Assembly: GCA_001874155.1 (NCBI GenBank)
Contig: MPDB01000019.1
Location: 1-35,614 of the forward strand
Direction: 5' to 3'
Source: Vibrio sp. MedPE-SWchi
Lineage (GTDB): Bacteria > Pseudomonadota > Gammaproteobacteria > Enterobacterales > Vibrionaceae
Length of the DNA stretch: 35,614 nt
A model generated the notes under the pieces. The model saw nothing but the letters and a program-made list of their open reading frames with translations. It searched no databases and was not told the origin of the DNA. The position numbers and the translations under genes were made by a program. Within the stretch, counting starts at the first letter, position 1. Each line of letters opens with the position of its first letter. Positions 29,060 to 35,614 of this stretch are shown piece by piece.

Positions 29060-30016
29060 TTAAGCGTATGCAGCTTCAACCGCTTGAATAAATCGTTCAA
29101 CCTCTGATTTGTTCAAGGCATTGATGCCCGCTGCTGCTGCTCTGCCACCACCGGTCGCAAATTGCCCACAGATATCACTAGCGCCTTGTTTATTGTTAAG
29201 TGGAGCACGCAGTGAAACCGTATAGCTTCCATCTGCATTTTCAGTCAAAACGGCATGAGCTGAATCGGGCGCCTGATTCGCAAGTAAATTACCATAGACA
29301 CCACTAATTCGACGGGATGCTGCATTGTTCGGTAACTCAAAAAGCCCCAATGTTTCACTTCGATACTGAGCCTCAATCGCCAGGGCTTTATCCATATCTT
29401 CTTGATACGCTTTTTGCAATGTGTAGTACGGCGACTGCGTGTCTGCGATAACATCAAACGGTGAAGTATAAGCAATTAATGCCCGATACAAATCCGCAGG
29501 ATGATAATGAAGATCCTCAACATTAGCACCATAGCCATTGTAGTTAATAAGGGTACCCAGCTCTTTCAGTTGCTCTTTCTGTTGCTGAGACAAGCCCTGT
29601 TTATCCGCTAATTCATCGGCCACTGCAATGAGGTTATCACCATAGGCAGCCGTTATTGCCCATAGGTGATATTTTCCCTTCAATAGCTTATCAACAATCA
29701 ATGCCGTACAAGTATTTGCATCAAGATCAATATTCGCATCTAAACGAGAGTGCTTCGGGATGTCTCCTGATTGATGATGATCAGCGTAGAAAACATCGAC
29801 ACCAAGATCCAAAGCAGAAACCAATCCATCTATATTTTTAGCCATCGAAACATCAAGAACAGTCATTGAATCTTGAGCCGATAACGATACCTTTTCAACG
29901 AGCTTGATATCTCGTTTCACACCCGTGACTAGCTCAGATGTACGGGGAAACGCTAGGCGTAATTGAAGCAGAGCGATGATGCCATCAGCATCACCATTAA
30001 AAACATCGTAGTGCAT
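29060..30016 (-). CDS. DHH family phosphoesterase
   Basis: The 318-residue protein has the DHH metal-site motifs FNGDADG (Asp9, Asp11) and ADHHQ (Asp79-His80-His81). A C-terminal DHHA1 domain holds GGGRAAAAG (GGGR at about 289-292). Such proteins hydrolyse phosphodiesters, for example nanoRNA, pAp or cyclic dinucleotides, but the substrate here is not determined. A TetR-family gene precedes it by 51 nt on the same strand. AAGG lies 6 nt before the ATG. If it degrades short RNAs it would overlap in function with orn; this is inference. Confidence 0.88.
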   Translation of the reverse strand: MHYDVFNGDADGIIALLQLRLAFPRTSELVTGVKRDIKLVEKVSLSAQDSMTVLDVSMAKNIDGLVSALDLGVDVFYADHHQSGDIPKHSRLDANIDLDANTCTALIVDKLLKGKYHLWAITAAYGDNLIAVADELADKQGLSQQQKEQLKELGTLINYNGYGANVEDLHYHPADLYRALIAYTSPFDVIADTQSPYYTLQKAYQEDMDKALAIEAQYRSETLGLFELPNNAASRRISGVYGNLLANQAPDSAHAVLTENADGSYTVSLRAPLNNKQGASDICGQFATGGGRAAAAGINALNKSEVERFIQAVEAAYA

Positions 30017-30067
30017 AATTAACCTTGGAAAACTCAGCTAACCGCTGCGTTGAAATAGGGAGAGTAC

Positions 30068-30703
30068 CTAAGCGTGAATCGCTTTTACGCCATCTTCGAG
30101 TAGCTGTAATTGCTCTACGCCAAGATCCGTTGCTTTCGGTTTAACCACCGCAATCATTTGCAGCATTCCCTGCAAAACCACCTGTTCCGTGATTTTTGCG
30201 TTAGGTGACATGGCGGACTGATAGCCGAGCCACGAGCTCGCAATGAGATGTAAGGTGGTCACCAACGGTTTCATTTCTACCTCGTCAACGACCAAGAGAT
30301 CAAGCTCTACAAAGGCTTTCATTATATTGATGAGGTTATTTTGCAGCTTGTCTTGAACTTGAATGTAGTCATCGTGCAATTTAGTATCACGTTGAAGAAT
30401 TTCTGGTAGGTTTGCGTAGAAAAAACGATATTTCCACATCAGGGTAAAAATAGAATCTAGGTAATGCTTTAGCATCACCAAGCTTTCTTGCTGCCCTTGG
30501 ATTGGAGTAAAACGCTCGAGTAACTCCTCAGAATAAAGCGTGAATATATCGTGTACGATTTCCTGCTTATTTCGAAAGTGGTAATAGAGATTGCCCGGAC
30601 TAATTTCTATATGTGCCGCAATATGGTTGGTCGTTATATTGCGCTCTCCATGCTCATTAAATAACTCAAGTGCTGCATGTACAATTTTATCGCGAGTCTT
30701 CAT
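30068..30703 (-). CDS. TetR family transcriptional regulator
   Basis: The 211-residue protein has the N-terminal TetR helix-turn-helix (about 24-43, NITTNHIAAHIEISPGNLYY then HFRNKQEI). The long all-helical C-terminal domain probably binds a ligand. Family members are usually repressors; the target is not known. It lies upstream of and in line with the DHH gene and downstream of hemE, from which a terminator separates it. Confidence 0.92.
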   Translation of the reverse strand: MKTRDKIVHAALELFNEHGERNITTNHIAAHIEISPGNLYYHFRNKQEIVHDIFTLYSEELLERFTPIQGQQESLVMLKHYLDSIFTLMWKYRFFYANLPEILQRDTKLHDDYIQVQDKLQNNLINIMKAFVELDLLVVDEVEMKPLVTTLHLIASSWLGYQSAMSPNAKITEQVVLQGMLQMIAVVKPKATDLGVEQLQLLEDGVKAIHA

Positions 30704-30763
30704 TTATTGCCCGTATCCTTTCAGTCAATCGAGTTAGTATAACGCCAAGTGTATCTCATAACA

Positions 30764-30792
30764 AAAAGCGCCTGGTCGTATCAGGCGCTTTT
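30764..30792 (-). terminator. Terminator after hemE
   Basis: AAAAGCGCCTG (30764-30774) pairs with CAGGCGCTTTT (30782-30792) around a 7-nt loop. On the minus strand it ends in TTTTTG. It lies 13 nt past the hemE stop. Confidence 0.88.
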
Positions 30793-30805
30793 ATTAGATA
30801 TTTCG

Positions 30806-31873
30806 TTATTTGTGGTATGGCTTCGAAAGCTCATGAACCGCGTCTACAAAGACACCTGCATTCTCTGGTGGCACATCAAGGTGGATACCATGACCCAGAT
30901 TAAAGACGTGGCCAGTACCTTCATCTCCAAATCCTTTCAAGATGGTTGAGACCTCTTCACGAATACGTTCAGGTTGCGCATAAAGCATTGATGGATCCAT
31001 ATTACCTTGAAGAGCAACCTTATCCCCAACACGAGCTTTAGCGTCTTCGATATTGATGGTCCAATCTAGACCAACCGCGTCACAGCCCGTCGCAGCAATT
31101 GACTCTAACCACATACCACCATTTTTGGTGAACAAGGTTACAGGCACTCGACGGCCATCATTTTCACGAATCAATCCATCCACGATCTTATGCATGTATT
31201 GTAATGAAAACAGCTTGTAATCACGTGGAGTCAGTACACCACCCCACGTGTCAAAGACCATGACAGATTGTGCGCCCGCCTTGATTTGAGCGTTCAAATA
31301 CTCAATGACGCTATCTGCAAGCTTATCAAGCAGTAAATGCAACGTTTGTGGCTCTGCGTACATCATCTTTTTGATCTTAGTGAATGCCTTTGAGCTACCG
31401 CCTTCAACCATATAGGTTGCAAGCGTCCATGGGCTGCCAGAGAAACCAATCAGGGGCACTTCGCCTTTAAGATCCTTACGGATCTGACGAACAGCATTCA
31501 TTACGTATTGAAGCTCGCCTTCTGGATCAGGTAGGCCAATCTTCTCTACATCGGCTTTGCACGTAATTGGACGTTCAAATTTAGGGCCTTCTCCCGTTTC
31601 AAAGTACAGACCAAGCCCCATAGCATCAGGGATAGTCAAAATATCTGAGAACAAAATAGCTGCATCAAGTGGGAAACGACGCAAAGGTTGAAGCGTCACT
31701 TCTGAAGCCAACTCTGCATTTTTACACAAAGACATGAAATCGCCAGCTTCTGCACGTGTCGCTTTATACTCAGGAAGGTATCGGCCTGCTTGTCGCATCA
31801 TCCACACAGGAGTGCAATCTACAGGTTGTTTGAGCAACGCACGAAGATAACGATCATTTTTTAATTCTGTCAT
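30806..31873 (-). CDS. hemE: Uroporphyrinogen decarboxylase
   Basis: The 355-residue cytoplasmic enzyme decarboxylates the four acetate side chains of uroporphyrinogen III to give coproporphyrinogen III in heme synthesis. The signature [13 protein letters not shown] near residues 25-37 and the [13 protein letters not shown] stretch near 144-156 are intact. Length matches E. coli (354). GGAAG lies 6 nt before the ATG. In E. coli it follows nudC; here a 266-bp gap with an orphan terminator separates them. Confidence 0.98.
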   Translation of the reverse strand: MTELKNDRYLRALLKQPVDCTPVWMMRQAGRYLPEYKATRAEAGDFMSLCKNAELASEVTLQPLRRFPLDAAILFSDILTIPDAMGLGLYFETGEGPKFERPITCKADVEKIGLPDPEGELQYVMNAVRQIRKDLKGEVPLIGFSGSPWTLATYMVEGGSSKAFTKIKKMMYAEPQTLHLLLDKLADSVIEYLNAQIKAGAQSVMVFDTWGGVLTPRDYKLFSLQYMHKIVDGLIRENDGRRVPVTLFTKNGGMWLESIAATGCDAVGLDWTINIEDAKARVGDKVALQGNMDPSMLYAQPERIREEVSTILKGFGDEGTGHVFNLGHGIHLDVPPENAGVFVDAVHELSKPYHK

Positions 31874-32051
31874 TCCATTCTTCCGATATTTTAGGCTTTC
31901 TAATAAGACAAGTATTCTAACACTGATCAGCTCTCAAAAGCGGGTTGCTTTGCAACGTAGATCAAGTTATTAACGTTTAAATCAATGGTTAATTTGCACC
32001 CATAAACTAACAGTGACAGAATTTGTCTGCTAGCGAAAATTACAATAATAA

Positions 32052-32121
32052 CTGAGTACTGAGTACTCAGCATCTCATAACGACATCTTACTTACCCCCT
32101 CCTTCTCGGAGGGTTTTTTTT
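32052..32121 (+). ncRNA. Candidate small RNA between hemE and nudC
   Basis: No plus-strand gene lies upstream of a strong plus-strand terminator. Before it stands a 7-bp hairpin CTGAGTA/TACTCAG (32052-32070), then about 25 unpaired nt, a layout common in Hfq-dependent small RNAs. The 5' end is unknown; a weak promoter TTGTCT-N15-AATAAT (32023-32049) could start it near 32056. The coordinates given are a minimum guess. Confidence 0.35.
32097..32121 (+). terminator. Orphan plus-strand intrinsic terminator
   Basis: CCCTCC (32097-32102) pairs with GGAGGG (32108-32113) around a 5-nt loop and is followed by eight T. Both flanking genes are on the minus strand, so it belongs to neither. The reverse strand has no U tract. 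Confidence 0.75.
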
Positions 32122-32139
32122 ATCTGTAACCCTTTATTT

Positions 32140-32910
32140 TTATTCACTTATCAAGGTATCAATCAAGGCTCTTGCTATCGTCCCTTTTGGAGCAACGGGT
32201 GGCAACTTATCAAAATCACACCACATCGCATCACTGAGTTCACGATAGTCAGGCTTCACCTCTCCCGACTTAAAATCCGCAAAAAAACCCACCATCATAC
32301 TGGATGGAAATGCCCAAGGCTGGCTGCCAAAATATCGAATATTGTTTACCTCAATACCCGTTTCTTCTTTCACCTCGCGCGCAACGCACTGCTCAAGCGT
32401 CTCACCAACCTCTAGAAAGCCAGCGATAACCGTGTACATTCCATTTTTGTGGCGCGGATGTTGTGCTAATAGAATCTGGTTTTCCTTACGAACAGCAACA
32501 ATCACACATGGAAAAATACGAGGATAATGCAACGTTCGGCAATCAGCGCACTGCATAGCCAGTTGATTCAGGTTTAGATGGTTCCTTCCGCCACACTGTG
32601 GACAAAACCGCAGTGTTTGCGTCATGTGTCCAAACTGAACGGCCTTACTGATCAACAAGAATAGGTCTTCCGGAAACGGTAAGCATTCTCTTAAAGAGGT
32701 CAATTCGAGGTCTACTGCGATGTCTACGTCATTTATCCACATAACAGGAAAACCTTTGTATTTCCCTACCTTAATAGACTTATCGGCAGGTAAGGCGAGT
32801 TCATCAGCAGAACCAAAAGGAAGAGTATTATCCACTAACCAAACGTCACTTCCAGAAACAACACACCAATAGGCTTGGACGGAATTACTATTGTTACCTT
32901 TTTTTAACAT
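32140..32910 (-). CDS. nudC: NADH pyrophosphatase / RNA deNADding enzyme NudC
   Basis: The 256-residue Nudix hydrolase cleaves NAD(H) and removes 5' NAD caps from RNA. A zinc ribbon uses Cys103, Cys106, Cys121 and Cys124. The Nudix box runs from Gly164 to about 186 ([16 protein letters not shown]). The NudC specificity motif SQPWAFPSS follows near 194-202. GAGAGGG lies before the ATG. Divergent from rsd, as in E. coli. Confidence 0.96.
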   Translation of the reverse strand: MLKKGNNSNSVQAYWCVVSGSDVWLVDNTLPFGSADELALPADKSIKVGKYKGFPVMWINDVDIAVDLELTSLRECLPFPEDLFLLISKAVQFGHMTQTLRFCPQCGGRNHLNLNQLAMQCADCRTLHYPRIFPCVIVAVRKENQILLAQHPRHKNGMYTVIAGFLEVGETLEQCVAREVKEETGIEVNNIRYFGSQPWAFPSSMMVGFFADFKSGEVKPDYRELSDAMWCDFDKLPPVAPKGTIARALIDTLISE

Positions 32911-33020
32911 GACCCTCTCTCTTAGCTTGCAGTTCGTTCATTTTACTGGCAATCTAATTTATACCAGAGATATTTTATAGTCAGTATATTTCAACACTCT
33001 GGTCACATTCTAAATGGACA

Positions 33021-33061
33021 CTTTGCGCAGCAAAGCTAATTTGTACACAGGTTTTGTGTAC
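33021..33061 (+). promoter_or_regulatory. Two perfect hairpins in the rsd leader
   Basis: CTTTGC/GCAAAG (33021-33035, 3-nt loop) and GTACACA/TGTGTAC (33043-33061, 5-nt loop) stand in series 8 nt before the ribosome binding site of rsd. They may affect translation, or the second may be a protein-binding site. Confidence 0.4.
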
Positions 33062-33080
33062 CGATCATGAGGGCATGGTC

Positions 33081-33569
33081 ATGCTAAATAAACTAAAAAA
33101 AACACAGCAACAATGGGGTGGTTCAAGCGAGGTCATCGACCATTGGCTAGAGACCCGTCAATTGCTTATTGTCGAGTATTGTAATCTAGCGGCACTGCAA
33201 CCTTCCGCACAGAAATCCTCAGTAACAGAACTCCCTACACCGAAAGCACTTCAGTCATTTTGCCAACATCTAGTCGATTATATTTCAGAAGGTCACTTTA
33301 AGATCTATGACATGGTAATGGATAAATGGCGCTCGACTGGATTTGAAGCGACGGATGAAATCAATCAGACCTATGGCAAGATCGTTCTAACCACAGAACC
33401 TTTGCTCAACTTTACTGATAGTTACGCAGCCGTGAACAGCGACGATCCACTGGAAAATTTTGTTGGTGATTTATCACTGATCGGTGAGATTATCGAGGTT
33501 CGATTTGAAGTAGAAGATGAACTCATTCAAATGATCGCTGACAGTTTGGCCGTTCCTCCAGGCGCCTAA
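33081..33569 (+). CDS. rsd: Regulator of sigma D (anti-sigma70)
   Basis: The 162-residue protein binds the RNA polymerase sigma70 factor (RpoD) and helps sigma competition in stationary phase. The start MLNKLKKTQQQWGG at 33081 is chosen because GAGGG (33069-33073) lies 7 nt upstream and it aligns with E. coli Rsd; ATG at 33075 and 33054 are too close or unsupported. Conserved parts include WLETRQLLIVEYCNLAAL and LVDYISEGHFKIYDMV. It neighbours rpoC, the polymerase subunit it indirectly controls. Confidence 0.95.
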   Translation: MLNKLKKTQQQWGGSSEVIDHWLETRQLLIVEYCNLAALQPSAQKSSVTELPTPKALQSFCQHLVDYISEGHFKIYDMVMDKWRSTGFEATDEINQTYGKIVLTTEPLLNFTDSYAAVNSDDPLENFVGDLSLIGEIIEVRFEVEDELIQMIADSLAVPPGA

Positions 33570-33705
33570 TTTAGCTCGCCTGCCAAGATAAACATTTGAG
33601 TACCGCTGAGTCAGTGGTACTTGATACGCTTTTGTCTCGCTTCAAATACTCCTAGCCGCCTCACTTTCAAAGCAAATCGTTTTAATTTGTCCGTTTATTA
33701 AAAAC

Positions 33706-33733
33706 AAAAAAGGCACCCGAAGGTGCCTTTTTT
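33706..33733. terminator. Bidirectional terminator between rsd and rpoC
   Basis: AAAAAAGGCACC (33706-33717) and GGTGCCTTTTTT (33722-33733) form a 12-bp stem with the tight loop CGAA. It serves both convergent genes, 14 nt past the rpoC stop on the minus strand. Confidence 0.93.
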
Positions 33734-33747
33734 ATTACTAAAAGCGA

Positions 33748-35614
33748 TTACTCGTCAGAAGAGAAACCAGCATTTAGAAGTGCTGCAAGATTGTCTGTCG
33801 CTTGTTCAGCTGACGGGCCTTCTTGTTGCTCTTCACGTTGCTTTTGACGCTCTTGGTGGTATGCGAAACCAGTACCAGCTGGGATCAGACGACCAACAAT
33901 TACGTTCTCTTTCAGACCACGTAGATCATCACGCTTACCAGAAACTGCTGCTTCTGTTAGTACACGTGTTGTCTCTTGGAATGATGCAGCTGAGATAAAT
34001 GACTCAGTTGCAAGAGATGCTTTAGTGATACCTAGTAGGTCACGTTCGAAACGTACTAGTTCTTTACCTTCTGCTTCTAGAGCACGGTTAGCAATCTTAA
34101 CGCTGTGGTATTCCACTTGCTCACCAGGTAGGAACTCAGAGTCACCCGCGTGTGTAATCGTACACTTACGTAGCATTTGACGAACGATAGTCTCAATGTG
34201 CTTATCGTTAATCTTAACGCCTTGTAGACGGTAAACTTCTTGTACTTCGTTAGCGATGTACTGAGTCACAGCATGAATACCACGTAGACGTAGAATGTCA
34301 TGTGGAGTCTCTGGACCATCAGCGATGACATCACCACGTTCGATCTTCTCACCTTCAAACACGTTAAGCTGACGGTGCTTAGGAATCATCTCTTCGTAAG
34401 CGTCACCGCCTTCACGAGTGATAACTAAACGACGCTTACCTTTCGTCTCTTTACCGAATGACACTGTACCTGTGTGCTCAGCAAGAATCGCAGGCTCTTT
34501 TGGCTTACGTGCTTCGAATAGGTCAGCTACGCGTGGTAGACCACCAGTGATATCTTTGTTTCCGCTCGATTTCTGAGGGATACGAGATAGTGTGTCACCG
34601 ATGCCAACTTCAGCGCCATCTTCGATGTTTACGATCGCTTTGCCTGGTAGGAAGTAGTGAGCTGGCATATCAGTACCAGGGATCATTACGTCTTTACCTG
34701 CCTCATCAACAAGTTTGATAGCTGGACGCATATCTTTACCTGCTGCTGGGCGAGCCGCTGCATCGGTCACTTCGCTTGAAGATAGACCTGTTAGGTCATC
34801 TGTCTGACGAGAAACTGTCACGCCGTCGATCATATCTACGAACTGGATGCGACCTGCCACTTCAGTGATGATTGGCATGGTGTGCGCTTCCCAGTTAGCA
34901 ACAACTTCACCTGCAGTAACTGCATCGTTGTCTGCTTTGCTTAGGATAGAACCGTATGGCAGTTTGTGTTTCTCTTTAGTACGGCCAAACTCATCAATGA
35001 TCGTCATCTCAGAAGCACGAGATGTGATAACCAGTTTCTTATCTTTGTTGATAACAAACTTAGCATTGTGAAGTTTCACTGTACCTGTTGTTTTCGCTTG
35101 GATGCTGTTCTCTGCCGCAGCAGTAGATGCCGCACCACCGATGTGGAACGTACGCATTGTAAGCTGTGTACCTGGCTCACCGATAGACTGAGCAGCAATT
35201 ACACCCACTGCCTCACCTTGGTTTACTAGGTGACCACGTGCTAGGTCACGACCGTAACACAATGAACAACAGCCGAAGTCTGCATCACAGGTAACAACTG
35301 AACGTACTTTCATACGGTCAACAGAGTTGTCTTCCATGATTTGACACCACTTCTCATCAATCAGAGTATTACGTGGAATCAGTACATCTTCAGTACCAGG
35401 CTTAAGAACATCTTCAGCAACTACACGACCAAGAGCCAGCTCAGAAAGTGCAACTTTAACGTCACCACCTTCAATGTGAGGCATCATGTCGACACCTTCA
35501 TGCGTGCCACAATCGTGTTCGTGTACTACAACGTCTTGAGCAACGTCTACTAGACGACGAGTTAGGTAACCCGAGTTTGCTGTTTTCAGTGCTGTATCCG
35601 CAAGACCCTTACGA
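33748..35614 (-). CDS. rpoC: RNA polymerase beta' subunit, C-terminal 621 residues
   Basis: The gene enters from the right edge already in frame ([20 protein letters not shown], the bridge-helix and trigger-loop region) and ends at 33748; roughly 780 N-terminal codons lie outside. The second zinc site is visible: a Cys in DCGTHEG and three Cys in [13 protein letters not shown]. The conserved [19 protein letters not shown] and [20 protein letters not shown] stretches follow. The ATG at 35487 is internal, not the start. The C-terminal tail is short and Gln/Glu-rich. Confidence 0.98.
   Translation of the reverse strand, partial: RKGLADTALKTANSGYLTRRLVDVAQDVVVHEHDCGTHEGVDMMPHIEGGDVKVALSELALGRVVAEDVLKPGTEDVLIPRNTLIDEKWCQIMEDNSVDRMKVRSVVTCDADFGCCSLCYGRDLARGHLVNQGEAVGVIAAQSIGEPGTQLTMRTFHIGGAASTAAAENSIQAKTTGTVKLHNAKFVINKDKKLVITSRASEMTIIDEFGRTKEKHKLPYGSILSKADNDAVTAGEVVANWEAHTMPIITEVAGRIQFVDMIDGVTVSRQTDDLTGLSSSEVTDAAARPAAGKDMRPAIKLVDEAGKDVMIPGTDMPAHYFLPGKAIVNIEDGAEVGIGDTLSRIPQKSSGNKDITGGLPRVADLFEARKPKEPAILAEHTGTVSFGKETKGKRRLVITREGGDAYEEMIPKHRQLNVFEGEKIERGDVIADGPETPHDILRLRGIHAVTQYIANEVQEVYRLQGVKINDKHIETIVRQMLRKCTITHAGDSEFLPGEQVEYHSVKIANRALEAEGKELVRFERDLLGITKASLATESFISAASFQETTRVLTEAAVSGKRDDLRGLKENVIVGRLIPAGTGFAYHQERQKQREEQQEGPSAEQATDNLAALLNAGFSSDE

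Noticed and set aside
32733..32741. Perfect DnaA box TTATCCACA inside nudC
   Set aside because: It is isolated and within coding sequence; about one such match is expected by chance in this window.

Overview
The window is a stretch of a Vibrio large chromosome (Gammaproteobacteria, Vibrionaceae). Evidence for this is the close protein similarity to the E. coli/Vibrio families, the DNA style, and the co-location of gene blocks that lie apart in E. coli: the str operon, the amiB-mutL-miaA-hfq-hflXKC superoperon, the orn/rsgA/psd group and rpoC. The species cannot be fixed from sequence alone. The region is core genome: no insertion sequence, prophage, integron or CRISPR array was seen.

Layout. 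1-5315 (minus): yheO-tusDCB, then rpsL-rpsG-fusA-tuf (tuf cut by the left edge). 5539-7890: fkpA (minus) diverges from a WD40-propeller lipoprotein gene that overlaps slyX (plus); a small DUF2065 membrane protein gene (minus) converges on slyX. 7963-17088 (minus): tsaE-amiB-mutL-miaA-hfq-hflX-hflK-hflC. 17286-18410: queG (plus). 18411-18988: non-coding, rich in DnaA boxes. 18989-19596 (minus): five tRNA genes, Gly-fMet-Gly-fMet-Gly. 19897-26034: lipoprotein gene, orn (minus), rsgA, psd, a DASS anion transporter and a DMT exporter. 26195-29056: gpmI and envC. 29060-31873 (minus): DHH phosphoesterase, TetR regulator, hemE. 32140-33569: nudC (minus) diverges from rsd (plus). 33748 to the right edge (minus): the 3' part of rpoC.

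Functional themes. Translation dominates: ribosomal proteins, elongation factors, tRNA genes, tRNA modification (TusBCD, TsaE, MiaA, QueG) and ribosome GTPases (RsgA, HflX). RNA control and turnover (Hfq, Orn, NudC), transcription (RpoC, Rsd), membrane proteostasis (HflK/HflC), envelope work (FkpA, Psd, AmiB with its activator EnvC) and mismatch repair (MutL) complete the set.

Two things stand out. First, rpsG carries a 37-nt internal deletion that breaks the frame of an essential ribosomal protein; this is either an assembly error or a very unusual allele. Second, the non-coding gap between queG and the tRNA-Gly array, in the position where I recall E. coli datA lies, has an inverted pair of perfect DnaA boxes, further near-consensus boxes and a perfect IHF consensus. 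It is a good candidate for a datA-like DnaA-ATP control locus. An orphan plus-strand terminator between hemE and nudC suggests an undescribed small RNA.
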